Counted from the first letter of the stretch, positions 25,027 through 32,940 are shown. The stretch is 52,833 nucleotides of DNA from JBEATZ01 sp041178545 (GCA_041178545.1 JBEGVB010000126.1:1-52833), one strand, 5' to 3'. The notes: generated by a model from the letters alone, not told the origin. Numbers and translations: made by a program.

Positions 25027-26820
25027 TCAGCGCGCAGAAACGTCGTCGCCGAGCCACTTGCTGCGGAGTGCGCAGGCGGCAGGCGTGGCATCGGGGTCGA
25101 ACTCGACCGCTGGCACGCCAAAGGGGTGTTCCACCGGCACCAGCGACACTTCCTGCAGCAGCCCGCGCGTGGCAGTGATGGCGCGCAATGGCCTGCCGAT
25201 GTCTGCAACGGACTGCAGCACGGTGTTGAGGTTGGTCTCCGTGATCCGCATGCCCTGGATCGCGATGAGTTCGTCCCCCGGGGCGATGCCCGACTCCCAT
25301 GCCGGGCTGTGGTCGTAGACGAAGGCGACCTCGGTGCTGTTCAACTTGAGCGAGAGGCCGAGCCACGGTTTGTTGCGGTCGCGGAGCACGAGGCGCAAGC
25401 CATGGGTGCGCAGCACCGCGTCGAAGTCCGGGTCGAGCCCGCGGTCCACGAGGGAGGCCAGCAGTCCCGACAGGTCGCCGCCCACGGCAAGGGCCCGCTC
25501 GACGTCCTTGCGCGTGTAGCCGCGCCCCTGCCCGTGCGTCGACTCGTAGAGCTCGCGCACGGCATCGTCGAGGGACTTGGCACCCTGGGTCGCACTGCGG
25601 ATCGCGAAGTCGAGGCAGAGTGCGGCGAGCGAGCCGTTGCCGTAGTAGTTCTGGCTCGAGTTCCGCGAGTCCTCGTCCGGACGGTAGAGGCGGATCCACG
25701 CGTCGAAGCTGGAGTCCGACAGTGAGTACCGGTGGCGGCCCGGCGCGCTGAGGAGGTTGGTGAAGGTGCGCGCGAGGGTGTCGAGGTACTCCTGCACCGT
25801 GTGCACGCCCGCGCGCCTGCACACGAGGTCGTCGTAATAGGCAGTGAACCCTTCGGCGAGCCACAGCATCTGCGTGTGGTTCTCGGTCTCGTAGTCGTAC
25901 GACCAGAACTCCACCGGCCGCATGCGCTTCACGTTCCACACGTGGAAGTGCTCGTGGGCGGCGAGGGAGAGGAACTCGCGGTAGTCGCGTCCGCCGCGCA
26001 GGTCGGTGCGCGCTCCGAGCAACGTGGTGGAGTCCGTGTGCTCGAGGCCGCCATGACCCTGGTCGCTGAAGAGGCAGAGGAACAGGTAGCGGTCGTAGGG
26101 AAGCTTGCTGCCGAACACGGTCGCGTTGTGCTCGATGACCTTGGTGAGGTCCTCGACGAGCCGCGCCGGGGGGCGGACGGGGCCGAGTCCATCGAAGACC
26201 GCGGCATGGGGGATGCCGTGCACGCTCCACTCCAAGCGCTCCAGATGGCTGCCTGTGAGCACGGGAGTGTCGACGGCGTGGTCCAGGTCGCGCGCGACGA
26301 AGACCTGCCGGTCCTGCTCGTCCACGGCATCTTCTGCTGCCTGCGGAAGCGTGGTGGCAACCTGCCAGCTGGGCGGGTGCAGGACGGCGATGCGTGCCGC
26401 GGTGTCGGCGCACCCAAGCGGCCACAGCAGGACGCACGCGTGGTTCCAGTAGGCGTGCTCGGTGGTCAGGTCCGCGGTGCGGACCGAGAGCTCGTGGGCG
26501 TAGACCGTGTAGCGGAGGCAGATGCGGTCGGTGTCCGGGCCGAGCCGCACCCGGAAGCGGTTCTTTGCGACCTTTGCGCAGTCCAACCGGCCGCCGGTGC
26601 CCGCGTCCGTGGCCTCGACGGTGCTCAGGTGCCGGGAGTACTCGCGGATGAGGTAGCTGCCCGGGGTCCAGGTCGGGAGGAACAGCACCGCCTCGGCCTC
26701 GGTTCCCGACGTCGGGCTCGTCGGGGGGAGCCCCAGGGCGGTCCGGTCCGCCTCGAGGGTGACGGCGATCCGGCGCCGACCCGGCTGGCGCACGTCGAGG
26801 GTGTAGTGGAGGACGGCCAC
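25027..26820 (-). CDS. M61-family zinc metallopeptidase with PDZ domain
   Basis: A 597-residue protein from the GTG at 26820. The N-terminal beta domain (from LHYTLDV) and FLPTWTPGSYLIREYSRH are typical of M61 glycyl-aminopeptidase-like enzymes. The zinc motif is HEHFH (about 289-293), with the third ligand Glu in LAEGFTAYYDD (about 323). A C-terminal PDZ (about 500-580) includes SPAWESGIAPGDELIAIQG. No signal peptide is visible, so it is probably cytoplasmic. A longer version from GTG 26841 would run into the tRNA 3' end, so I prefer the shorter start. The gene converges with the CDGSH gene, with 1 nt between the stops. Confidence 0.88.
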   Translation of the reverse strand: MAVLHYTLDVRQPGRRRIAVTLEADRTALGLPPTSPTSGTEAEAVLFLPTWTPGSYLIREYSRHLSTVEATDAGTGGRLDCAKVAKNRFRVRLGPDTDRICLRYTVYAHELSVRTADLTTEHAYWNHACVLLWPLGCADTAARIAVLHPPSWQVATTLPQAAEDAVDEQDRQVFVARDLDHAVDTPVLTGSHLERLEWSVHGIPHAAVFDGLGPVRPPARLVEDLTKVIEHNATVFGSKLPYDRYLFLCLFSDQGHGGLEHTDSTTLLGARTDLRGGRDYREFLSLAAHEHFHVWNVKRMRPVEFWSYDYETENHTQMLWLAEGFTAYYDDLVCRRAGVHTVQEYLDTLARTFTNLLSAPGRHRYSLSDSSFDAWIRLYRPDEDSRNSSQNYYGNGSLAALCLDFAIRSATQGAKSLDDAVRELYESTHGQGRGYTRKDVERALAVGGDLSGLLASLVDRGLDPDFDAVLRTHGLRLVLRDRNKPWLGLSLKLNSTEVAFVYDHSPAWESGIAPGDELIAIQGMRITETNLNTVLQSVADIGRPLRAITATRGLLQEVSLVPVEHPFGVPAVEFDPDATPAACALRSKWLGDDVSAR

Positions 26821-26835
26821 GGCAGCGGGGGAAGA

Positions 26836-26912
<77 letters not shown>

Positions 26913-26925
26913 AGGCGAGCGGACC

Positions 26926-26954
26926 TTCTTAGCCGAGGGGGGAGGGGCGGACAA
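26926..26954 (-). promoter_or_regulatory. Probable promoter of tRNA-Arg
   Basis: On the minus strand TTGTCC (26954-26949) and TAAGAA (26931-26926) are separated by exactly 17 nt, with the tRNA 5' end 13 nt downstream of the -10. Four and three of six positions match the sigma-70 consensus. It could also drive the M61 gene. Confidence 0.45.
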
Positions 26955-27229
26955 CCATGCGAGCCCCTTTCGGACGGCCGTCCGAGCCGGTGCACAGCAA
27001 CCGCGGCGCACTCGCCCATGGCATCAGGCGTTGCTCGAACTCGTGCCGTGCGCGACGCCAGCCGCAGGTTTGCACAGTGCATCGGGGTCGCAAGGGCGGA
27101 AACGGGCACCGGTTGCCGAGTTGCGCGCCGATTGGTTGAATCCGCACGTCCCCCTCGCCTTCTCCACGGCAACCCGAAACCGCACCTACCATGCGGACTA
27201 TCTGGGTGCCGTAGCCTGCAAACCCCTCC
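26955..27229 (+). other. Intergenic region between tRNA-Arg and the secreted-protein gene
   Basis: Together with the promoter segment this is a 317-nt gap without a convincing ORF. It contains one perfect 16-bp palindrome, TCGGACGGCCGTCCGA, at 26970-26985, just upstream of the proposed tRNA promoter. The plus-strand promoter for the gene at 27230 should lie here, but I see no clear -35/-10 pair. Confidence 0.5.
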
Positions 27230-28126
27230 ATGGCAACGAAGGTCTCCACGTGTCTGGTTGCTGCGTCGGCGCTGAGTGCGCTGGTGCTGCTCGGCACATC
27301 CTCGGTGCCCGTGGCGAACGGCAACCTCGGCATGCAGCTGGCTGCGGACCCGCGCGACCCGCTCGCGGACAGCGACGACGACATGCTGCCGGACGACGTG
27401 GAGTGGGCGGTGCTCACCAACCACCAGCAGGCGGACACCGACCACGACGGCCACGGCGACTTCATCGAGGTCGTCACCCATGGCCAGCCGCGGCGTCCCA
27501 CCGGTCCGATCGTGCAGGACCACGAGATGCGCGTGGTGGTGACCTCGGTGCCCAACACGCAGGGCGAGCAGACTTGGCTCCACCTCATGTTCCGCATGAT
27601 GGGGGACCCTTCGCTCATGACCTCGTTCCAGCCGTGGGTCCACGTGCCCGGCTACCCGCTGGTGGGACTCAACCTCCTCTCCGCAGGCGCGATCCACATG
27701 CGTTCGCGCGACGTGGCGGGTGAGGGTCGCTGGTACACGATCTCCCTGCCCCTGACCTCCACCGCGGTCCTGGAGCACCTGCTCCCCTGCACCCTTGGTG
27801 CAGACGCGACCATCGGCGGCCGCTCGATCCGCGCCGGCACCAAGCTGTTCGACCTGCGCGGCACCATCGCCACGATGGTTCCTTCGGGCACGCGCTTCGC
27901 CGTCCAGAGCATCGCTGCCGTGCGCCCGTTCGCGGGCGGTGGCTCCAACAAGATCTGCTTGCTGGAGCTCAACGAGGCCGGCGACTCGCCGCAGGGGACC
28001 ATCTACCACGTGGTCGACGCCGAGTGCGACGACTGCAACGACCTGGAGTGCGGGGTGAGCTGTCCCGAGACCATCGGTTGGACCTTTGTCCTCCCCGGCG
28101 GCGTCACCACGATCACGGGCGGCTAG
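27230..28126 (+). CDS. Secreted protein with thrombospondin type 3-like Ca-binding repeats
   Basis: A 298-residue protein with a signal peptide at 1-30 (SALVLLGTSSVPVANG). Two acidic repeats follow near residues 45-80: DSDDDMLPDDVEW and DTDHDGHGDFIEV. They match the D-x-D-x-D-G-x-x-D pattern of calcium-binding type 3 repeats common in planctomycete exoproteins. The rest is beta-rich without a recognised domain. A Cys-rich cluster near the C-terminus (CDDCNDLECGVSC) suggests disulfides or metal binding. It lies just upstream of the ECF sigma gene. Function unknown. Confidence 0.72.
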   Translation: MATKVSTCLVAASALSALVLLGTSSVPVANGNLGMQLAADPRDPLADSDDDMLPDDVEWAVLTNHQQADTDHDGHGDFIEVVTHGQPRRPTGPIVQDHEMRVVVTSVPNTQGEQTWLHLMFRMMGDPSLMTSFQPWVHVPGYPLVGLNLLSAGAIHMRSRDVAGEGRWYTISLPLTSTAVLEHLLPCTLGADATIGGRSIRAGTKLFDLRGTIATMVPSGTRFAVQSIAAVRPFAGGGSNKICLLELNEAGDSPQGTIYHVVDAECDDCNDLECGVSCPETIGWTFVLPGGVTTITGG

Positions 28127-28197
28127 ACGGACGCCATGGTCGCCCGAACACCCGGCGGGAGCGGCGGTTGTGGTCGTCCCGAGGGTGAGGGAGCGAG

Positions 28198-28223
28198 GGA
28201 ACCTGCCCCGGTCCGCCCGCGTC
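28198..28223 (+). promoter_or_regulatory. Possible ECF-type autoregulatory promoter
   Basis: GGAAC (28198-28202) and CGTC (28220-28223) are separated by 17 nt, as in ECF sigma promoters. Transcription would start about 7 nt downstream, almost at the GTG proposed as the sigma-factor start, giving a leaderless or near-leaderless message. The motif is short, so a chance match is possible. Confidence 0.35.
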
Positions 28224-28231
28224 GGAACAGC

Positions 28232-28870
28232 GTGGAACTCCTGCGCGACCCCGATGCCGAGCTGATCGCCGCCTGCAGGCGGGTGGACAGCGACGCGTTC
28301 GAGCAGGCCTTCGAGCAGTTGTTCCTCAAGTACCGCGACCGCGTGCACGCCATCGCCTACCGCATCACGGGGTCCACGGTGGATGCCATGGACGTGGTGC
28401 AGGAGAGCTTCAGCCTGCTGTTCCGCAAGCTGGACTCGTTCCGCTCCGACTCGCTCTTCAGCACCTGGCTGTTCCGGATGGTGGTCAACTGCTCGATCGA
28501 CCACCGCCGTCGCGAGCGCACGCGCAGCGGCGCGAAGTACCTGGGCACGCGCCATGCCTTCGACTCGATGGCGGACGAGCCCATGGATCCCGCGGACGGC
28601 CCGGACCGCCACAGCGTCGTGCGCGAGACCGGCGACCAGGTCCAGCAGGCGATCCAGATGCTGAGTCCCAAGCTGCGTGCCATCCTCGCCCTGCGCTACC
28701 TCGAGGAGATGAGCTACGAGGAGATCGCGGTGACACTCGCGATCTCGCTCGGCACTGTGAAGTCCCGTCTCGCACGCGCCCACCTCGCGATGGAGAAGGT
28801 GCTGCGCGAGTCGTTCCCGGCGCTGCGCCCCATGGATGCGGGCGGCAGTGCGGCGGAGGAAACCGCATGA
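28232..28870 (+). CDS. ECF-family RNA polymerase sigma factor
   Basis: A 212-residue sigma factor. Region 2 has AFEQLFLKYRDRVHAIAYRITG, DAMDVVQESFSLLFRKL and FSTWLFRMVVNCSIDHRR. Region 4 has LSPKLRAILALRYLEEMSYEEIA and the HTH LGTVKSRLARAHLAMEKVL. I chose GTG 28232 over ATG 28136. The 32 codons between them have about one third A/T at the third position, unlike everything around them, and read as low complexity, while the sigma fold begins right after the GTG. The anti-sigma gene follows with a 4-nt overlap. It probably responds to an envelope signal. Confidence 0.9.
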   Translation: MELLRDPDAELIAACRRVDSDAFEQAFEQLFLKYRDRVHAIAYRITGSTVDAMDVVQESFSLLFRKLDSFRSDSLFSTWLFRMVVNCSIDHRRRERTRSGAKYLGTRHAFDSMADEPMDPADGPDRHSVVRETGDQVQQAIQMLSPKLRAILALRYLEEMSYEEIAVTLAISLGTVKSRLARAHLAMEKVLRESFPALRPMDAGGSAAEETA

Positions 28871-29538
28871 ACCCGTCGTCCCCACAGCGGCCCGCCTGGC
28901 GCGAATGCCTCGCATTCCTGCGCGAACTCGAGATGCATGCCTGCGAGCCCTCGGAGCCTGCCCACGCCGCGCAGTGCGCCTCGTGCGCGCAGCGGCTCAC
29001 GCAGGCGCGCGCACAGGTGCGCTGGCTGCGCACGGCGCTTGCCGTCGAGCCGCCTGCGGCGCTGCGCCGCCGGGAAGTGTTCGAGGGCATCCTCGACCAT
29101 GCACTCGAGGCACTCGAGCAGGACTCGGCTGCGGGCCGGCTGCTCGCGCGCGAGTTGCGCGGTCCCGCCCTGCCGCACGGTGCGGAGGTGGAGATCGCCG
29201 AGCCCGTGTCGCCCCTGCGCGACTCGCTCGGCCACGCCCCCAAGGCGCCCGACTGGCTGTGGTCGCGCGTCCGCGCGGACCTGCATGCAGCAGGCGCCTC
29301 GCAGCGGGCCCCGGGCTGGACGCCTGCCACTGCGGCTGGCCGTCGCCGCCTTGCTGCCGTCGCCGGGGTGTTCGTCGCCGGCGTGGCGGTGGCGGTCTTC
29401 CTGCGCGAATCCTCGGATCGACCGGTTTCGGGGGGAACCTACGACTCGGTCGAAATCGTCTTGGAGCGGGTGGCCGAGGTCCCGGCCGCGCTCGACTGGT
29501 CTGCCGTGGCTGTCCTGCGCCAGGGAGGCAACGGTTGA
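28867..29538 (+). CDS. Zinc-type (ZAS) anti-sigma factor, single-pass membrane protein
   Basis: A 223-residue protein starting at the ATG overlapping the sigma stop (ATGA). The N-terminal cytoplasmic part contains His33-x3-Cys37-x2-Cys40 (HAAQCASC), the zinc-binding anti-sigma signature. A membrane helix spans about residues 162-179 (LAAVAGVFVAGVAVAVFL), followed by a 40-residue outer part. The layout matches RseA/ChrR-like anti-sigma factors: it should hold the ECF factor at the membrane until a periplasmic signal releases it. Confidence 0.85.
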   Translation: MNPSSPQRPAWRECLAFLRELEMHACEPSEPAHAAQCASCAQRLTQARAQVRWLRTALAVEPPAALRRREVFEGILDHALEALEQDSAAGRLLARELRGPALPHGAEVEIAEPVSPLRDSLGHAPKAPDWLWSRVRADLHAAGASQRAPGWTPATAAGRRRLAAVAGVFVAGVAVAVFLRESSDRPVSGGTYDSVEIVLERVAEVPAALDWSAVAVLRQGGNG

Positions 29539-29630
29539 CCGGTCGGTCCGGTCGATGGGTGGCGTGAGGCCACGACCACCCCTGTCGGCTCAACTCTCTG
29601 TCTGATAGCGTCTTGCGCCCAAATCGTCCC

Positions 29631-30731
29631 ATGCAACCCAGCCCGGCAGCCCTGCTCCAGCCCGCGCGCGCCCTCGCGCTTGCGTTGGGCCTGGTGGCCC
29701 TGCAGGTGGCAGGCGCGCAGAGCCAGGGCGGCACGGCAGCTGGACCCCGCATCGCAGGCCCCGGCGACGTGACCTTTGCCCTGCTGGCGCAGGCCCCGAC
29801 GCAGGGTGCCTACGAGCAGCAGCAGGTGCGCCGCTTCCTCGACGGTTCGGGTGCCCTCTCCTCGGTGCAGGAACGCCTGGTGGTGGTCGGGGACGGCACG
29901 ATGTCGCCGCCCTTCCAGCTGGAGTTCGTCGCCGCAGTCGGCGTGGCCCCTGACAGCGAGGCTGCGGCCAAGTGGCGCAGCACCTACCGCAAGCACGCGA
30001 GCCTGTTCCACGAACACGGCTCGTTCCGCGTGCGCGATGCAGCAGCAGCCGCGCGCAACTACACCCTCCACGACTTCGGCAACGGGGTCCGCGCTGGCCG
30101 CACCACGCGCCGTGTGGTGGTCTACCCGCGGATCGACGACAAGCCCATCTGGCTGCTGGAACTCGACGTCCAGACCGGCCGCCCCCTGTACTCAGGACAG
30201 TTCGACCGCCAGATCCGCCTGCTCGGTGAACTCGAGGTGCAGTCGGTGCAGCCCGTCACCGAGGTGGCGGCGATGCCACCGGACTGGAACTGGCGCCCGC
30301 GCATGACCTTGGTGCCACATGCATCCCCCACGGATGGGATCCAGTCGCTGCAGTCGGGCGACCAGGACGGCAACCTGCTCGTGCACCCGCGCCTCGACCA
30401 GCAGGTGGGCGAGTACGCGTTGCAGCGCACCCACGTGGCCGAGGACCCGCTCAACGGCGCGCGCAGCCTCGTGCTCACGTACACCGATGGCATCGATGCC
30501 TTCTTCGTCGTGCAGGCCCCGGGTGCTCCCAGCCCGCTGCAGGTGTTCCCCAACCTGATCCAGCCCCAGGGCACGCGCACCCACACGATCGCGTACCACG
30601 ACGACCCTGCCCAGCGTGTCTACTGGTTCGGCCAGGGCGACACGACGTTCACGGTCGCAGGCAGCGGCGCGCTCCAGCGCCTCGACGCAGTGGCCAAGCA
30701 GATCTACCGCCAGGCTGTCGCCCGGAACTGA
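29631..30731 (+). CDS. Secreted MucB/RseB-like sigma-regulatory protein
   Basis: A 366-residue exported protein. The ATG at 29631 opens a signal peptide (residues 1-30, ALALGLVALQVAGAQS). The middle resembles the LolA-like domain of RseB/MucB: GRTTRRVVVYPRIDDKPIWL, then LDVQTGRPLYSGQFD. The C-terminal part has SLVLTYTDGIDAFFVVQ and VYWFGQGDTTFTVAG, as in RseB C-terminal domains, ending with a helix ALQRLDAVAKQIY. It follows the anti-sigma gene by 92 nt, in the place RseB occupies in rpoE-rseA-rseB. It probably senses a lipid or envelope ligand and guards the anti-sigma. The similarity is judged by eye. Confidence 0.68.
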   Translation: MQPSPAALLQPARALALALGLVALQVAGAQSQGGTAAGPRIAGPGDVTFALLAQAPTQGAYEQQQVRRFLDGSGALSSVQERLVVVGDGTMSPPFQLEFVAAVGVAPDSEAAAKWRSTYRKHASLFHEHGSFRVRDAAAAARNYTLHDFGNGVRAGRTTRRVVVYPRIDDKPIWLLELDVQTGRPLYSGQFDRQIRLLGELEVQSVQPVTEVAAMPPDWNWRPRMTLVPHASPTDGIQSLQSGDQDGNLLVHPRLDQQVGEYALQRTHVAEDPLNGARSLVLTYTDGIDAFFVVQAPGAPSPLQVFPNLIQPQGTRTHTIAYHDDPAQRVYWFGQGDTTFTVAGSGALQRLDAVAKQIYRQAVARN

Positions 30732-30750
30732 TCGCTCCTCCGGCCCCTTG

Positions 30751-30794
30751 GTCTGGAAGGCCAGACGCCCGTGCAGGCGTCGCACGGGCCAGAC
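30751..30794 (+). repeat. Two adjacent hairpins after the RseB-like gene
   Basis: GTCTGG-AAGG-CCAGAC (30751-30766) is followed directly by GCCCGTGC-N7-GCACGGGC (30767-30789). CCAGAC recurs at 30789-30794 and again near 30806. There is no U-tract, so this may be a factor-assisted terminator or a structured leader; I cannot tell which. Confidence 0.4.
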
Positions 30795-30950
30795 ACCGTC
30801 CAGAACTCCAGACGCTGGGTCCGAGCCACAGGACGTTCGACCCCCTGCGCCTTACGACAGGTCCGTGCGCGGGACCGGGCGCGCCGATGCAAACACCCCA
30901 TGGCAACGGTGCCTGACGCGGGGCCGATTTCCCACGGCCGCTCCGGTGAG

Positions 30951-30967
30951 TTGGCACGCCGCGTGCT
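30951..30967 (+). promoter_or_regulatory. Candidate sigma-54 (-24/-12) promoter
   Basis: TTGGCACGCCGCGTGCT differs from the sigma-54 consensus TTGGCACG-N4-TTGCT at one position and keeps the diagnostic GG-N10-GC spacing. Transcription would start about 12 nt downstream, giving a leader of about 60 nt before the ATG at 31040. Confidence 0.5.
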
Positions 30968-30992
30968 CTTCGTGAGTTGTCCCTGATCCAAA

Positions 30993-31035
30993 GATCCACC
31001 CCCCGGATCTCCCCGCTCGATCCACCCCCCGGATC
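30993..31035 (+). repeat. Two copies of a 17-bp repeat, each an imperfect palindrome
   Basis: GATCCACCCCCCGGATC occurs at 30993-31009 and 31019-31035, 26 bp apart. Each copy has GATCC and GGATC arms around a C-run. They lie between the sigma-54-like promoter and the ATG at 31040, so they could be operator sites or RNA elements controlling that gene. Confidence 0.7.
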
Positions 31036-31039
31036 CCCA

Positions 31040-31468
31040 ATGTTCGGCTCCAACCCCGGTCCTCATGACTCGCGCCCGGAAACGCTCGGTTCTGCCGAGT
31101 ACCGGGCGCGACTCAACACCAAGCTCAACTGCCTGATCGCGGTGCTGGAAGTCGCCATTGCCAAGATCAGCAAGAGTCTTGAGCTTCCTGGTGCCAACGA
31201 GGACCGCCTGCTGCGGATCCGCGCCAACCTCGAGAACACGCTCTCGATCTGCCACCGGGCCCGCCAGACCCTCGAACGCACTGCTTCTGCAACGGAGCGC
31301 CAGCTGATGGAACGCGATTCTCATCCCGAGCGTATGACCGCCCGCGACTACGTCGAGCTCAGCAGCATCGACGAGTACCAGAAGTTCAAGCAACTGCCCC
31401 CGATCCGCGTCGACGAGATCGCCTCGCTGGACTTCGACGAGCTCACCCGCAGGTTGATGGGCTCCTGA
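31040..31468 (+). CDS. Small helical protein of unknown function
   Basis: A 142-residue protein I do not recognise. The ATG at 31040 was chosen because upstream in-frame codons cover the two 17-bp repeats and read as low-complexity Pro/Ser. Residues 15-100 are predicted by eye to be two long helices (LNTKLNCLIAVLEVAIAKI and RLLRIRANLENTLSI), and the C-terminus is acidic. Third codon positions contain noticeably more A/T than in neighbouring genes. It sits between the RseB-like gene and the NtrC-like regulator, behind the candidate sigma-54 promoter. There is no signal peptide or membrane segment. Confidence 0.65.
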   Translation: MFGSNPGPHDSRPETLGSAEYRARLNTKLNCLIAVLEVAIAKISKSLELPGANEDRLLRIRANLENTLSICHRARQTLERTASATERQLMERDSHPERMTARDYVELSSIDEYQKFKQLPPIRVDEIASLDFDELTRRLMGS

Positions 31469-31489
31469 CCGTCGCCAGAATCCGGTCGG

Positions 31490-31520
31490 GCCACGAACGG
31501 TGGCATGGCGCGTTCGTGGC
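31490..31520 (+). repeat. 9-bp inverted repeat in the intergenic region
   Basis: GCCACGAAC (31490-31498) and GTTCGTGGC (31512-31520) are perfect reverse complements separated by 13 nt. The element begins 22 nt after the small helical gene and ends 56 nt before the AAA+ gene. With no U-tract it may be an operator for the regulator or a processing hairpin. Confidence 0.5.
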
Positions 31521-31576
31521 GCCGGTCACGATGGCTTCATACGTGCGTAGGCCGAAGCCGATGGAGCGATGTCACC

Positions 31577-32881
31577 ATGAGCATCGCAACCGCACCAGGG
31601 AACCTGACCGCGACCGGCCGTAGCGGCCACGTGGTCGTCATCGCAAGCGGCGACTCCGCCCAGCAGTTCGCCCAGCGCATCGCTGGCCTCGGCCACCAGA
31701 CCAGCGTGGTCGACAGCCCGGCCACTGCCGCGCAGGTGGCGGGACTCGGGACCGTCGACCTGTTCCTCGTCCACGCGGACCTCGCGGCCGGGTGGACCTC
31801 GCCTGCCACGTCCGCTCCCGCAGTGCTGCTCACCCCGCCCGGCACCGTCCAGGGTGCAGTCGAGCCCTTCCTCTGCACCATCGGCACCGACGCGACGGCA
31901 GACGCCCTGCAGGCCGTGCTGTCCATGGCACAGGCACTCGCCGGTGCGCGTGCCCAGGTGATGCAGCTCGAGTCGCTTGTCGACGGCATCCGCGACGGCT
32001 CGCTCCTCGTCGGCAACAGTCCCGTCGTGCGCCGCCTGCAGACCGGCTTGTCGCGCGCTGCGGAGACCGACGTGCCCGTCCTCGTCATGGGGCCGCGCGG
32101 CAGCGGCAAGTCGCTTGCCGCCCGTGTCATCCACTGCAAGAGCCGCAGGTCCAACAAGCCACTGCACTCGCTCGACTGCACCCATGCGACGGCCGAGCAG
32201 GTCTCGGAGTCGATCGCGCGTTCCAACGGCAGTTCGCTGCTGCTCGAGCACGTCGACCGACTCACGCCGCCCGCACAGGGCGTCCTGGTGAAGCACCTGA
32301 AGGAACGCAACGCCGTCTCCGCGCCACGCATCCTCGTCACCTCGACCAGCTACCTGCCCGAACTCGTCGCACGCGGTGCGTTCCGCGAGGACCTGTTCTA
32401 CCGACTGCACGCCATGCCCCTCACGGTGCCAGGGCTGCGCGAGCGCACGGGTGACCTGCCACTGCTCGCCGAGTCCATCCTCGCCGACCTGCAGGGATCC
32501 GCATCGCACACCTCGGCAGGTTTCACTCCCGCTGCCATCGCCCAGCTCGAGAGCATGAGCTGGCCCGGCAACGTGAAGCAGCTCGAGCACGTCGTCCGCA
32601 ACGCGTTCCTCCGCGCCGCCGGCCACGCGATCGACAGCACCCACGTCGCTGCTGCACCACAGCAGGCCGAGGCCGTGCCCGTCGTGGCAGCCAAGCAGAG
32701 CGCGGCGCGCGACGCTGCCGACGAGTCCTCGATCCGTCCCTTCGAGGAGGTCGAGAAGGAAGTCCTCGCACACGCGCTGGTGGCAACCGGGGGCAACGTG
32801 CGCAGGGCGGCACAGTTGCTCGGCATCGGCCGCGCGACCCTGTACCGCAAGATCCAGCAGTTCAAGCTGCTGATGAACTGA
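31577..32881 (+). CDS. NtrC-like AAA+ regulator lacking the GAFTGA loop
   Basis: A 434-residue protein. The start ATG at 31577 has GGAG upstream. Residues 15-125 form a degenerate receiver-like domain without the usual phospho-acceptor pattern. The AAA+ core has Walker A GPRGSGKS (172-179), a Walker B-like LLLEHVD (221-227) in place of LFLDEID, and the sensor and arginine-finger segment AFREDLFYRLHAMPL with GLRERTGDLPLLAE. The stretch between Walker A and B is shortened and GAFTGA, which contacts sigma-54, is absent. A Fis-type HTH closes the protein (NVRRAAQLLGIGRATLYRKI). It probably binds DNA as a regulator but should not open sigma-54 promoters itself. Confidence 0.85.
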   Translation: MSIATAPGNLTATGRSGHVVVIASGDSAQQFAQRIAGLGHQTSVVDSPATAAQVAGLGTVDLFLVHADLAAGWTSPATSAPAVLLTPPGTVQGAVEPFLCTIGTDATADALQAVLSMAQALAGARAQVMQLESLVDGIRDGSLLVGNSPVVRRLQTGLSRAAETDVPVLVMGPRGSGKSLAARVIHCKSRRSNKPLHSLDCTHATAEQVSESIARSNGSSLLLEHVDRLTPPAQGVLVKHLKERNAVSAPRILVTSTSYLPELVARGAFREDLFYRLHAMPLTVPGLRERTGDLPLLAESILADLQGSASHTSAGFTPAAIAQLESMSWPGNVKQLEHVVRNAFLRAAGHAIDSTHVAAAPQQAEAVPVVAAKQSAARDAADESSIRPFEEVEKEVLAHALVATGGNVRRAAQLLGIGRATLYRKIQQFKLLMN

Positions 32882-32940
32882 CCCGCTCGCGCGGCATCCG
32901 CCCGCGCGACTCGCGCCTGCCCGTCGACTACAGTGGCTGC

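Noticed and set aside
29539..29630. An ECF-type promoter before the RseB-like gene (GGCTCAACT and TCTGATA)
   Set aside because: The two elements are far too close for a -35/-10 pair.
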